A DNA stretch of 64,000 nucleotides from Ktedonospora formicarum (GTDB lineage: Bacteria > Chloroflexota > Ktedonobacteria > Ktedonobacterales > Ktedonobacteraceae): contig NZ_BNJF01000002.1 in the NCBI RefSeq assembly GCF_016587355.1, forward strand, positions 1,426,001 to 1,490,000, read 5' to 3'. Made by a program: the position numbers and the translations under genes. The notes beneath the pieces were generated by a model. That model was not told where the DNA came from. It did no database searches and saw nothing but the letters and a program-made list of their open reading frames with translations. This document shows, piece after piece, positions 45,555 through 53,641 of this stretch (position 1 is its first letter; each line of letters opens with the position of its first letter).

Positions 45555-46323
45555 GCTGAGGAAGCAGGGTTCAACGCCATCTGGATTTCTGATGTCTTGT
45601 GGTCTGGTGATGCTTCTGGAGCCTCACAACCTTTACAAGAGTCTCTCTTCGAGTGCTGGACCACGACGGCAGCACTGGCACGTGATACCAGCCGTGTGCG
45701 TATCGGTCAAATGGTCACCAACAACGTCTTTCGTCATCCTGCGCTGCTGGCGAAAATGGCAAGCACCGTTGATGTGATGAGTCATGGTTGGCTCACGTTG
45801 GGAATTGGGTCAGGCTCTCCTTTACTTGCTGCTCAGTTTCGTGCCTATTATGGTTCTGATTTTCCTCCGACCTCTATTCGCTCTGGCCAATTGCGCGAAG
45901 CGGTCCAGATTCTCCTACGTATGTGGACGCAGGAAGAGGCCACATTTGAAGGGAAATACTATCAGGTGAATGGCGCCATCAATCAGCCCAAAGGGGTGCA
46001 GCAGCCTCACATCCCCTTGCTCATTGCTGGTGGTGGCGAGCAAGTGACGCTCAAACTGGTGGCGCAGTACGGGGCTGCCTGTAGTTTGTATGGCGATCCT
46101 CAAACGGCATTGTGAGACTGTTGGACGCGACTATCAAAGTATTCATCGCACAGTAGGAACGACCTGTATTCTAGGGGATACTGATGAGCAGGCCCAGGCA
46201 AAAGTTCCTGAGGCAACAAGAGCCTATATGAGCAATGCTGCACTGATTGGTGGTCCTGCGATGATCCGCAAGCGTATAGCAGCGTACGAGGAAGCAGGCG
46301 TACAGGAGTTGCTCCTCAGGTGA
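45555..46323 (+). pseudogene. LLM class oxidoreductase, 5'-truncated and frameshifted
   Basis: The frame picks up at AEEAGFNAIWISDVLWSGD, roughly residue 25 of a normal LLM protein. It continues through TTTAALARDTSRVRIGQMVT, the GWLTLGIGSGSP core and IPLLIAGGGEQVTLKLVAQY. At about 46090-46115 it shifts frame to LKRHCETVGRDYQSIHRTVG and ends with IGGPAMIRKRIAAYEEAGV. The start and promoter are gone. Confidence 0.75.
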
Positions 46324-46389
46324 AACACAGGCTAAATCGCTGCCAGAGGTGACTCAATCGCTGTGGTTTGAACGGAAATGGTCGTCGAT

Positions 46390-46857
46390 CTACGAAGCCT
46401 TTGAGAATCGTTTTTTCTCGAAAAGAGTAATGAAGAGCCCTGGAATGACTTCTTTTTCCCCAACTTCGACAAAACCGAGCTGGGTATACAGCTGTTTCGC
46501 TGGAAGATTTTTCGTTCCTGTTGAAACAATCACCCTTTCCATGTCCTCCTCTGCATGTTCAACAAACTGGACCAACGCCTTGCCAATCCCTCGACGGAAA
46601 GAGGCAGGATGAACGACTAAACGGTGAATATCAAGAAGTTCAGACGCTTTTTTGTACGAGATGGCTCCTACCAAGCGTTCATTGACCCAATAGCCATAGA
46701 ACGTTTCATCGCACCGTTGAAGCGCTTGGAGGTCTTCATGCAAAGCTGGAATGGCAAAAGAACCTATCAGTTCTGCTTCGACAAAGTAGGCAGCCCGTTG
46801 CACTTCAAGCAATTGCTTGGCTTGCTGCACGTCTTGAAGATGGATTCTGTGGATCAT
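46390..46857 (-). CDS. GNAT family N-acetyltransferase
   Basis: This 155-residue single-domain acetyltransferase has YGYWVNERLVGAISYKKASE, the acetyl-CoA loop LVVHPASFRRGIGKALVQFV (R-R-G-I-G-K-A) and NLPAKQLYTQLGFVEVGE. The start at ATG 46857 follows AAGGAGAGG. It is monocistronic. Substrate unknown; size and motif order resemble small-molecule or peptide acetyltransferases. Confidence 0.9.
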   Translation of the reverse strand: MIHRIHLQDVQQAKQLLEVQRAAYFVEAELIGSFAIPALHEDLQALQRCDETFYGYWVNERLVGAISYKKASELLDIHRLVVHPASFRRGIGKALVQFVEHAEEDMERVIVSTGTKNLPAKQLYTQLGFVEVGEKEVIPGLFITLFEKKRFSKAS

Positions 46858-47227
46858 GGTCCTCTCCTTTTTGCTTGTTCGATCGTGTTGTTGAAGTTGG
46901 CGCCAGTGAGAGAAGAATCCGTCTCCGAAGGACATCAAGGCCTGCCCGACCATACATACTTCGCTTAATGAGTTCCAATTTCGTAATCTGTCCTTCCACC
47001 TGTCCGTTCGATCCCAGCAGCAAAGCTGTCCAACTCCGCAATCGGCTCATAACTTTTCATTGTGTAATTCACTGTTTTAGAGGAAGAATGGGCAGACTCT
47101 GACACATATCTTTTCACCATTGATGAGTCGATTTTTATGAACAAGCGTCTTCCATTTTTCTGCTAGTTCTTCAACAGATCGAAAAGATATGGGATGGAAA
47201 CTTGTCTTTTCCCAGTATCTTTGATGC

Positions 47228-47257
47228 CCAGCTTTCTCTACATGCAGAGAAAGCTGG
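47228..47257. repeat. Perfect 12-bp hairpin
   Basis: CCAGCTTTCTCT (47228-47239) and AGAGAAAGCTGG (47246-47257) pair around acatgc. It lies 77 bases after the stop of the leftward VOC gene, so it may mark that transcript's 3' end, although a U-run is lacking. The rest of 46858-47333 has no recognisable gene. Confidence 0.5.
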
Positions 47258-47333
47258 ATACAGAAAAAGTTTGAAGTGCTGTCAACCAGTGATACAGGAC
47301 AAGAAGCGCTGTGTTCTCTGTCCATTAAGTGCC

Positions 47334-47711
47334 CTAGCCATAGGGACGGGTGAAGATTTCTAAGCCGTGCCCAGTTGGGTCGAGGAAGTAGATGCCCCGT
47401 CCACCATGATTGGTATTGATGCGACCGGGCAGGGTCATCTGGGGATCGGCCCAGTGTTCGATCCCATCTTGGAGGATACGCGCATAGATCTCGTCGAAAC
47501 TCTGGTCATCGACGAGGAAGGCGTAATGCTGCATCTGGATGTCGTTAATGCCTGGTTCAGCGAACTGGAGAAAGACGCCCTCGTCCAGCCTGACAGAGAC
47601 GAATGGTCCCCAGGTGGTTGGTTCAGGAAGGCCAAAGAGGTGCGTGAAGAAGGTCGCCGAGATGTGCCGATCTCGGGTGGCAATGATCGTGTGGTTGAAT
47701 CTAACAGACAT
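47334..47711 (-). CDS. VOC (glyoxalase/dioxygenase superfamily) protein
   Basis: This 125-residue protein has the paired beta-alpha-beta-beta-beta modules of the vicinal oxygen chelate fold. FNHTIIATRDRHISATFFTH carries the first histidine, VFLQFAEPG closes the first module, HYAFLVDDQSFDEIY carries the second histidine, and GIYFLDPTGHGLEIFTRP the C-terminal glutamate. Such proteins often detoxify or sequester electrophiles and antibiotics. Start ATG 47711 has AAAGGA upstream. Confidence 0.88.
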   Translation of the reverse strand: MSVRFNHTIIATRDRHISATFFTHLFGLPEPTTWGPFVSVRLDEGVFLQFAEPGINDIQMQHYAFLVDDQSFDEIYARILQDGIEHWADPQMTLPGRINTNHGGRGIYFLDPTGHGLEIFTRPYG

Positions 47712-48316
47712 GTCTGTCCTTTCACAGTATAGCGCCTCCATGTCTGGCGTTGTCCGCCATCGACACGCGACGCTATTTCTATGATACCATCCTCACTCAG
47801 GTAAGAGCAAATGGCAGACGCACTACGGGCGGTGCCTGCCCTCTTCCTCCCAGCTAGAAACGAAGTCGAAATGACTAGACCTCATCCATTAGGATAAAGG
47901 GTGGAATCAGGATGGCGGCTCACTTATTGCGGTAGGTCGACATCAAGAAGAGATGCATATGTAGAGAAGAGGAGAGGCTCCATTCGTCGAGAAAACAAAA
48001 GAGCGCATTTCTTAATGGGTGAGGTTGGTATGGTGGTGGCTTGCCTGATCCAAGAGAAAACCTGCCTTCATAGAAAGATCCTTCTATAGACCCAAATCAT
48101 CTTTCCAAACCATTTGCTCATACATTATTGGCGAGCGCGGCTTTTTACAAGGTGGGGCTCTAAGACAATGCAAAGCAGCGCGACTCAAGCGCCTCCACCC
48201 AGAAGTCCACTGCTAGCAAAACTTGACCAGCCATTCAGAGAATAACCGTTTGGATGTTTCACATACTCATTCGACGGGTAACTGGTTGGATAGTCCCTAT
48301 CGGTTGCATTCTCCTC
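47712..48316. other. Long non-coding gap
   Basis: I see no gene, repeat or RNA in this 600-base gap between the leftward VOC gene and the rightward STAND regulator. Short frames exist, but none resembles a protein family or has a convincing ribosome-binding site. Confidence 0.5.
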
Positions 48317-48344
48317 TTGTGGTACACTGAAGGCCGGATAGAAT
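48317..48344 (+). promoter_or_regulatory. Possible promoter of the STAND regulator gene
   Basis: TTGTGG (48317-48322) and TAGAAT (48339-48344) are spaced by 16 bases, about 100 bases before the chosen start. It is a moderate match only. Confidence 0.3.
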
Positions 48345-48449
48345 TACTTTAAAATGAGATTGTCCTATGAGTGAGATACAACATGCCGAGGAGCAGCAGC
48401 TTGTTCCTGATTGCGATTTGGGAAACACAAGGACAATAGAGATAAGACG

Positions 48450-51400
48450 ATGCCCAAAATTCCGCTTGCAACTCTTGCCTGGTCACCAGAACATCAGGCA
48501 TATCTTCTTTCTGAGCAGGATCAGCATTGTTATCTGCTCACATCCTCTGATGAACCTTTCTGGTTTTCCTGGCTTGATACGCACGCTTCGTTCTCCTTCC
48601 GAGGAATATCTGATTCTCTGAATCTGCACCGAGAGGCGCGAACACCCAATCGTTACTATTGGTATGCTTATCGTCGTCAGGGGCAGCGTGTCGCGAAGAA
48701 ATATCTTGGGCAAACAAGCAATCTTTCTCTGGCTCGCTTAGAGGAAACGGCAAAAGTGCTTGGGAACAAAGAAACATCAACTCTCCCCAACAAAGCTGAT
48801 CTTCTTCAGGGACCGAAGATACGAAGGACATCCCAGCGAGATACACGTGCAATTTTTAGGAAGCAACCAACCAAGATCGCACTGAAAAACAAGCCGCCGC
48901 AGCGCAGAGAACCAAATGTTGGCCTCAAGCGTGCTCGCCTGGAACATGGCTGGTCTCAACAGGAAGTTGCGGATCTTCTGGAGGTTCCCTACACTTATAT
49001 GGTGGCACGCTGGGAGAACGGCACTGTTTTTCCAGGGCCAGCCTATCGCAAGAAGCTTTGCCAGCTCTTCAATAAAAGTGAAGCGGAACTCGGCCTGCTC
49101 CGGCAGGTACCCCTTGCGATCGTGCCCACAACCCACACATCCCTCTGGCCTGTTTCTGATCCTGCAACCCCGCTCCAGCTGCTCCAAACGCCTCGCCTCA
49201 TTGGTCGGGAAGCCATACTCGCACAGATTGTTCAGCACTGCCAGAATGGAGACGGTATGCGACTTGCACTGACCGGTTTGCCTGGCGTCGGCAAGACAAC
49301 TTTGGCCGCAGCGTTGGTGAATGAGAAACAAATCCAGCAGGCATTCCCAGCAGGCGTACTCTGGGCAGAATTGGGACCACAGCCCTATATTCCTGCGCTC
49401 CTCAGCCGCTGGAGTACGCTGCTGGGCATCAACCGTGAGGGAGGCTCTCGCAAGAGCAGCCAGCAATGGAGAGAGGTCTTGCGGGACGCCATAGGTATGA
49501 GACGCCTGCTTATCATCCTGGATGATGCCTGGACCCTTGAGGATGCTCTGGCCTGTCAAATTGGTGGACCATGCTGTGTCTATCTGCTGACGACGCGACT
49601 TCGAGAAGTCGCGTCGCAGTTTGCGATTCTGGATTCGATCCACCTCTCTGAATTGGATCGAATCCAGAGTATTGAGTTCCTGACCCAGTGTGCGCCTGTT
49701 CTGCGCGACGTTAACCAGGAAATTCTCAACAAGTTGGTACAGGCATCGGGAGGATTGCCATTGGCCCTCAAACTCATGGGCACACATATCACCGTGCAGA
49801 CGCGCCACCACCAGCCACGCCGCCTCTCTACCACTTTAACGCGCCTACAGAACGCTTCAGAACGTCTACAACTTGGTCTCGAGCCGGACGCACGTTTGCC
49901 TGTAGGCACACCCCTGACGTTGCAAACGATGATTCAACTCAGTGAGGCCAGATTGACGGCAGCCGAAAAGCAGGCACTTACCGCTCTTTCCGTTTTTCCA
50001 CCGAAGCCACATAGTTTCTCCGAAGAGGCTGCCCTCTTTGTCACCAGATCAACTCAGAGCACCCTGGATCGTCTGGTGGACATAGGGTTGGTTGAGGTGT
50101 GCGAAGACACACGTTATTACCTCCACCAGACTATCGCCGACTATGCCCGAACCAAACAACGCCCGAGCAAGAAACAGCAAGCGGAAAGGCATCTCATCCG
50201 CTATGTGATGGAGTACGTCGAGCAGCATCAGGAACATACGAGTGCGCTAGATCAGGAGAGCCATATCATCTTTACCGCACTGGAGATAGCCCAGCAATTC
50301 CATGAACCTGAATGCTATATCCAAGTGATTCTCCATCTCACTCGTTATCTGCATTCTCATGTTCCATATGATGTGATCTTCCCCTTGCTCCAACAAGCCT
50401 ATGCGTATGCGCGCCTCAGTAGGAATGCGATTGTTCAGGCACGTCTTGCTGATCATCTCGGTGTGGCTTTTCGCGAGCATGGGAACTATTTGGAGGCGGA
50501 ACAGATTCTGCGGGAAGGGCTGACAGCGCTCCAAAACCATGATCTCTCTGAAGGCCTTCAGCTTTTATCCCACTTGGGATCAGTATTTGCCCAGCAGGAC
50601 CGCTTTTCCGAGGCAGCGAGTTGCTTCGAGGAAACCATTGCGACAGCAGAACGTCTGGGAGATGCCCGTCTGAGCTTCTACTACGCCGATCGCGGCGTGC
50701 TTGGACTCAATCGGAGAGATCTAAGAACAGCTGAAGCGAATTTGCTGAAAGCCTACCATCTGGCAAAGGGACACACCGCACATGCGTATCATTTTGTCAT
50801 GGTCTTGCAGAATCTGGGCGTGCTCTATACTCATAAGGGAGAACTCAACCACGCACATGCTCTCTTTGATAAAGCATCTCTCATCATCGAAGCACACAAA
50901 TTTGCTGATAACCGGGCAATCCACAACTACCGCCTTGGAGAAATCGCTTTTCTTCAAGGGGCATATACCCAGGCGAACAGCTTCTATGGACAAGCACTAG
51001 AACAGGCATCTGCCCTGAATTTACAGCGATGGCTCTTCTGGATCAGGCTCAAAATCAGCCTGGTTGCGATCAAAATAGGTGATTTTGAGGCCGCACGGGA
51101 TGCTCTTCAACAGGCGGAAACGCACACTGCTGAAAGGACCAGAACGCATAGTGAATGCCAGTTTCTCATGGCTCAGGGACGGCTGACACTGGCACAAGAG
51201 CATTTGCAATTGGCTCGTTCGCGCTTTCTGCATGCACTGGAGCAAGCTCGTCACATTGAGCATAGCGCTTTTTGTAGTGAAAGCCTGATTTTATTAGGCA
51301 TTGCCTCCTTGCAAGATGGCGATCTGAGTACCGCACATAGCTCTCTGCAAGAAGGACTTGTTCTGGCAAACACATTGGACATGCCCCAATTACAGGGAGA

Positions 51401-51674
51401 GGCCCTCCTGGCCTGGGGGAAGTATGCACTTCAGCAACAAGATTATGCTCAGGCACAAGAGCAATTTGAAATGGTGATACACACGATCCCCCACGATTTC
51501 CAAGAATGCATGGCTCGCGCCCATATGGGATTAGCCCTTGTTGCCAGAGCTAAACATCAGTATGAAGAAGCTCGCTCTGAGGGTAAGATGGCTCTCGTGC
51601 TATTTGAACAGATGCACCATGTGCAGGCAAAAGCTATACGTGACTTTCTGCACAGTTTGCCTGCACACTTTTAA
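48450..51674 (+). CDS. Chimeric XRE/NB-ARC/TPR regulator with Ktedonobacteria N-terminal domain
   Basis: This protein of about 1074 residues begins with a roughly 100-residue domain (PLATLAWSPEHQAYLLSEQ, SFSFRGISDSL, then NRYYWYAYRRQGQRVAKKYL) that looks like a small basic three-stranded DNA-binding fold. A linker follows, then an XRE helix-turn-helix (about 157-212: LEHGWSQQEVADLLEVPYTY). Next is an NB-ARC ATPase with Walker A GLPGVGKTT (276-284), Walker B LLIILDDAW (about 353-361) and GGLPLALKLMG, a winged helix and about 12 TPR-like repeats. There is no C-terminal HTH, so DNA binding is at the N-terminus. The start is uncertain; ATG 48450 (MPKIPLATLAW) is chosen by domain fit. Two perfect hairpins lie inside its coding sequence. 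Confidence 0.88.
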   Translation: MPKIPLATLAWSPEHQAYLLSEQDQHCYLLTSSDEPFWFSWLDTHASFSFRGISDSLNLHREARTPNRYYWYAYRRQGQRVAKKYLGQTSNLSLARLEETAKVLGNKETSTLPNKADLLQGPKIRRTSQRDTRAIFRKQPTKIALKNKPPQRREPNVGLKRARLEHGWSQQEVADLLEVPYTYMVARWENGTVFPGPAYRKKLCQLFNKSEAELGLLRQVPLAIVPTTHTSLWPVSDPATPLQLLQTPRLIGREAILAQIVQHCQNGDGMRLALTGLPGVGKTTLAAALVNEKQIQQAFPAGVLWAELGPQPYIPALLSRWSTLLGINREGGSRKSSQQWREVLRDAIGMRRLLIILDDAWTLEDALACQIGGPCCVYLLTTRLREVASQFAILDSIHLSELDRIQSIEFLTQCAPVLRDVNQEILNKLVQASGGLPLALKLMGTHITVQTRHHQPRRLSTTLTRLQNASERLQLGLEPDARLPVGTPLTLQTMIQLSEARLTAAEKQALTALSVFPPKPHSFSEEAALFVTRSTQSTLDRLVDIGLVEVCEDTRYYLHQTIADYARTKQRPSKKQQAERHLIRYVMEYVEQHQEHTSALDQESHIIFTALEIAQQFHEPECYIQVILHLTRYLHSHVPYDVIFPLLQQAYAYARLSRNAIVQARLADHLGVAFREHGNYLEAEQILREGLTALQNHDLSEGLQLLSHLGSVFAQQDRFSEAASCFEETIATAERLGDARLSFYYADRGVLGLNRRDLRTAEANLLKAYHLAKGHTAHAYHFVMVLQNLGVLYTHKGELNHAHALFDKASLIIEAHKFADNRAIHNYRLGEIAFLQGAYTQANSFYGQALEQASALNLQRWLFWIRLKISLVAIKIGDFEAARDALQQAETHTAERTRTHSECQFLMAQGRLTLAQEHLQLARSRFLHALEQARHIEHSAFCSESLILLGIASLQDGDLSTAHSSLQEGLVLANTLDMPQLQGEALLAWGKYALQQQDYAQAQEQFEMVIHTIPHDFQECMARAHMGLALVARAKHQYEEARSEGKMALVLFEQMHHVQAKAIRDFLHSLPAHF
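49591..49667. repeat. Two perfect hairpins inside the STAND gene
   Basis: CGACGCGACTTC/GAAGTCGCGTCG (49591-49602 with 49605-49616, 2-base loop) and CTGGATTCGATCCA/TGGATCGAATCCAG (49629-49642 with 49654-49667, 11-base loop) are both perfect. They lie in the coding region just after Walker B. They fall in ordinary coding sequence (TTRLREVASQ and DSIHLSELDRIQ), so the pairing is not an obvious amino-acid constraint. Confidence 0.75.
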
Positions 51675-51797
51675 CGATTTCTTATGCTCGCCAAGCGCCC
51701 ACTTAGAGTTTGGGTAACACGATCATTTTCACAAAGATGATAGCGTCTTGATATATTCTTTTGGCCTGTCCACCAGTATCATAGTTGGGTCGAGCGC

Positions 51798-51819
51798 AGT
51801 CTCTCACATGTGAGAGACT
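51798..51819. promoter_or_regulatory. 22-bp perfect palindrome upstream of the FAD hydroxylase
   Basis: AGTCTCTCACA followed directly by TGTGAGAGACT is fully self-complementary, with no central spacer, ending 51 bases before the start codon at 51871. The size and position suit a dimeric repressor operator (TetR or MarR type). No regulator gene is directly adjacent. Confidence 0.55.
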
Positions 51820-51870
51820 CCTGCTAGTGAAACGAGACACAGAAAACAGCACAGAAGGAATAACTTCTCT

Positions 51871-53457
51871 ATGACTGAGATATCTCTCATCGATGTCCTT
51901 ATTGTTGGTGCAGGACCAGTGGGCATGACGCTCGCCATCGATCTTGCCCGGCGTGGTGTGTCCTGCCGCATTATTGATCGGGCCGAGAACTATCCTATCG
52001 GGACGCGCGCCCGGAGCATCAGTCCGCGTTCACAGGAACTCTTTGCGGATCTAGGGGTCGTCGACGCACTTTCAGCCGCTACCGAGGTCCCCCTGCCTTG
52101 GTGCTTCTATGACCGCAATGGGAACGTGGTTCGCGAGGTCTTCGTCCCCCAAACGCCCCAAACGCCCACGATCCCTTATCCTGGTGACCTCAATATCAGC
52201 CAGCAGCACACCGAAGCCATCTTGCGCGAGCGTCTGGAAGCAGTTGGACTTCACGTAGAACTGGATCACACGTTCACCCACTTCACACAGTACGAGGATC
52301 ACGTGGTGGCTTCCGTGCAGCATGCTGGAACGGTCAAGGAGATTCGCGCTCGCTATTTGGTTGGGTGCGATGGAGGAGGGAGCGCAGTTCGCAAGTCGGC
52401 GGGCATTTCGTTTCTGGGTGCGACCTGGGAAGAACGGTTCGCCTTGTTCGGCAACCTGCATGTCGACGGGCTGGATGCTACCCGTTGTCATTTCTGGACG
52501 CATCCGACACGAGGGCTGCTCTCGCTTTCCCCAATGCCTCGGAGCGATACCTGGTTTTTTACCGCGCCTATCACGCCCGACGAGCATGGCGTCTTTTCAA
52601 CTCCTACCGTGGAGACCTTTCAGACCATCTTTGACGAGCGCGTAGGCAAGCCTGGCGTCCGTTTCAGCAATCCCACCTATCTCTCAATCTACCACGTCAA
52701 TATTCGTATGGTCGATAGCTATCGCCGAGGCAGGGTCTTTCTTGCGGGTGACGCTGCTCATGTCCATTCGCCCGCTGGTGGGCAAGGTATGAACACGGGC
52801 GTTCAGGACGCTTACAATTTGGGGTGGAAACTCGCTCTTGCTTTGCGGGGCGCTCCAGACACCTTATTGGAGACCTATCAGGCCGAACGGCTCCCAGTTG
52901 CGCGCGAGCTTCTCACCACCACCACCATCCGTCTCCAATCGTGGGGCCAGGCCGATGCTGAGGGGAATTCCGCAGGCGTGCATAGTATTGCCAACCGACT
53001 TGAGGGGAAGGATGCTTTCAGTGATACGACGCAGTTGGGCATCCATTACCGCGAAAGTACGCTATCCTGGAATAGGACCACCACAACAGACATTCGCGCC
53101 GGAGACCGTGCTCCCGATGCCCCATGCCTGCATGAGAAGAGGAGAGAGCACATTCGTCTCTTCGATGTATTCCAAGGCACGCATTTCACCCTGCTTGCCT
53201 TCGGGAAGCAGCCCTTGCCGCAACTTCCCTCAGCGTATCAGAACAACCTGCGCATGTATACCATAACCCGTCCAGGAAACACGGCCACTGCCTCTCACCA
53301 AACGCTGATTGATAGCGAAGGGCATGCTCATCGCGCTTATGGCGTTCACGGAGATGCGCTGATCCTTGTTCGTCCTGATGGATACATCGGTCTCACAGGA
53401 GAGCGTTCTGAGTTTGGATCAATTCTCTTGTATCTGCAAGAGATTGTCGGTCATTGA
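51871..53457 (+). CDS. FAD-dependent aromatic hydroxylase
   Basis: This 528-residue flavoprotein monooxygenase is of the PheA/TfdB-MhpA class. It has VLIVGAGPVGMTLAIDLARR (FAD motif), the ribose-binding SPRSQELFADLGV region, GCDGGGSAVRK (DG motif), GRVFLAGDAAHVHSPAGGQG (GD motif) with NTGVQDAYNLGWKLALAL, and a C-terminal thioredoxin-like domain (GDRAPDAPCL to the end). It hydroxylates phenolic or polyketide substrates using NAD(P)H. It is convergent with FUSC and downstream of a perfect palindrome. Confidence 0.93.
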   Translation: MTEISLIDVLIVGAGPVGMTLAIDLARRGVSCRIIDRAENYPIGTRARSISPRSQELFADLGVVDALSAATEVPLPWCFYDRNGNVVREVFVPQTPQTPTIPYPGDLNISQQHTEAILRERLEAVGLHVELDHTFTHFTQYEDHVVASVQHAGTVKEIRARYLVGCDGGGSAVRKSAGISFLGATWEERFALFGNLHVDGLDATRCHFWTHPTRGLLSLSPMPRSDTWFFTAPITPDEHGVFSTPTVETFQTIFDERVGKPGVRFSNPTYLSIYHVNIRMVDSYRRGRVFLAGDAAHVHSPAGGQGMNTGVQDAYNLGWKLALALRGAPDTLLETYQAERLPVARELLTTTTIRLQSWGQADAEGNSAGVHSIANRLEGKDAFSDTTQLGIHYRESTLSWNRTTTTDIRAGDRAPDAPCLHEKRREHIRLFDVFQGTHFTLLAFGKQPLPQLPSAYQNNLRMYTITRPGNTATASHQTLIDSEGHAHRAYGVHGDALILVRPDGYIGLTGERSEFGSILLYLQEIVGH

Positions 53458-53542
53458 TGTGAACCGCCATTATCAGTAGAGCCAAGAAGATCTGGCCAGA
53501 TTGCCAACGACCCTCAAAGTTCTCAAACATCCGTGGCCGTAA

Positions 53543-53573
53543 GTATGCACAGTTATGAGGAAACCGTGCATAC
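53543..53573. terminator. Hairpin between convergent genes
   Basis: GTATGCAC (53543-53550) and GTGCATAC (53566-53573) pair, with three further pairs inside one mismatch. The hairpin lies between the ends of the rightward hydroxylase (53457) and the leftward FUSC gene (53642). Position suggests a shared terminator; no U-tract is clear. Confidence 0.4.
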
Positions 53574-53641
53574 CTCCTTCCATCCTGTTTGAAAGGGTGT
53601 TAAAGCTAGTCTGACAAAGTGATAACATGTATGCTGACCAT

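Noticed and set aside
47077..47325. Minus-strand frame overlapping the hairpin at 47228-47257
   Set aside because: No family likeness, and its coding would run through the perfect hairpin downstream of the VOC gene.
38362..51674. CRISPR or phage-defence island reading of the two STAND genes
   Set aside because: No repeat array, nuclease, methylase or other defence gene is adjacent; the 889-residue protein ends in a LuxR HTH and is better read as a transcription factor.
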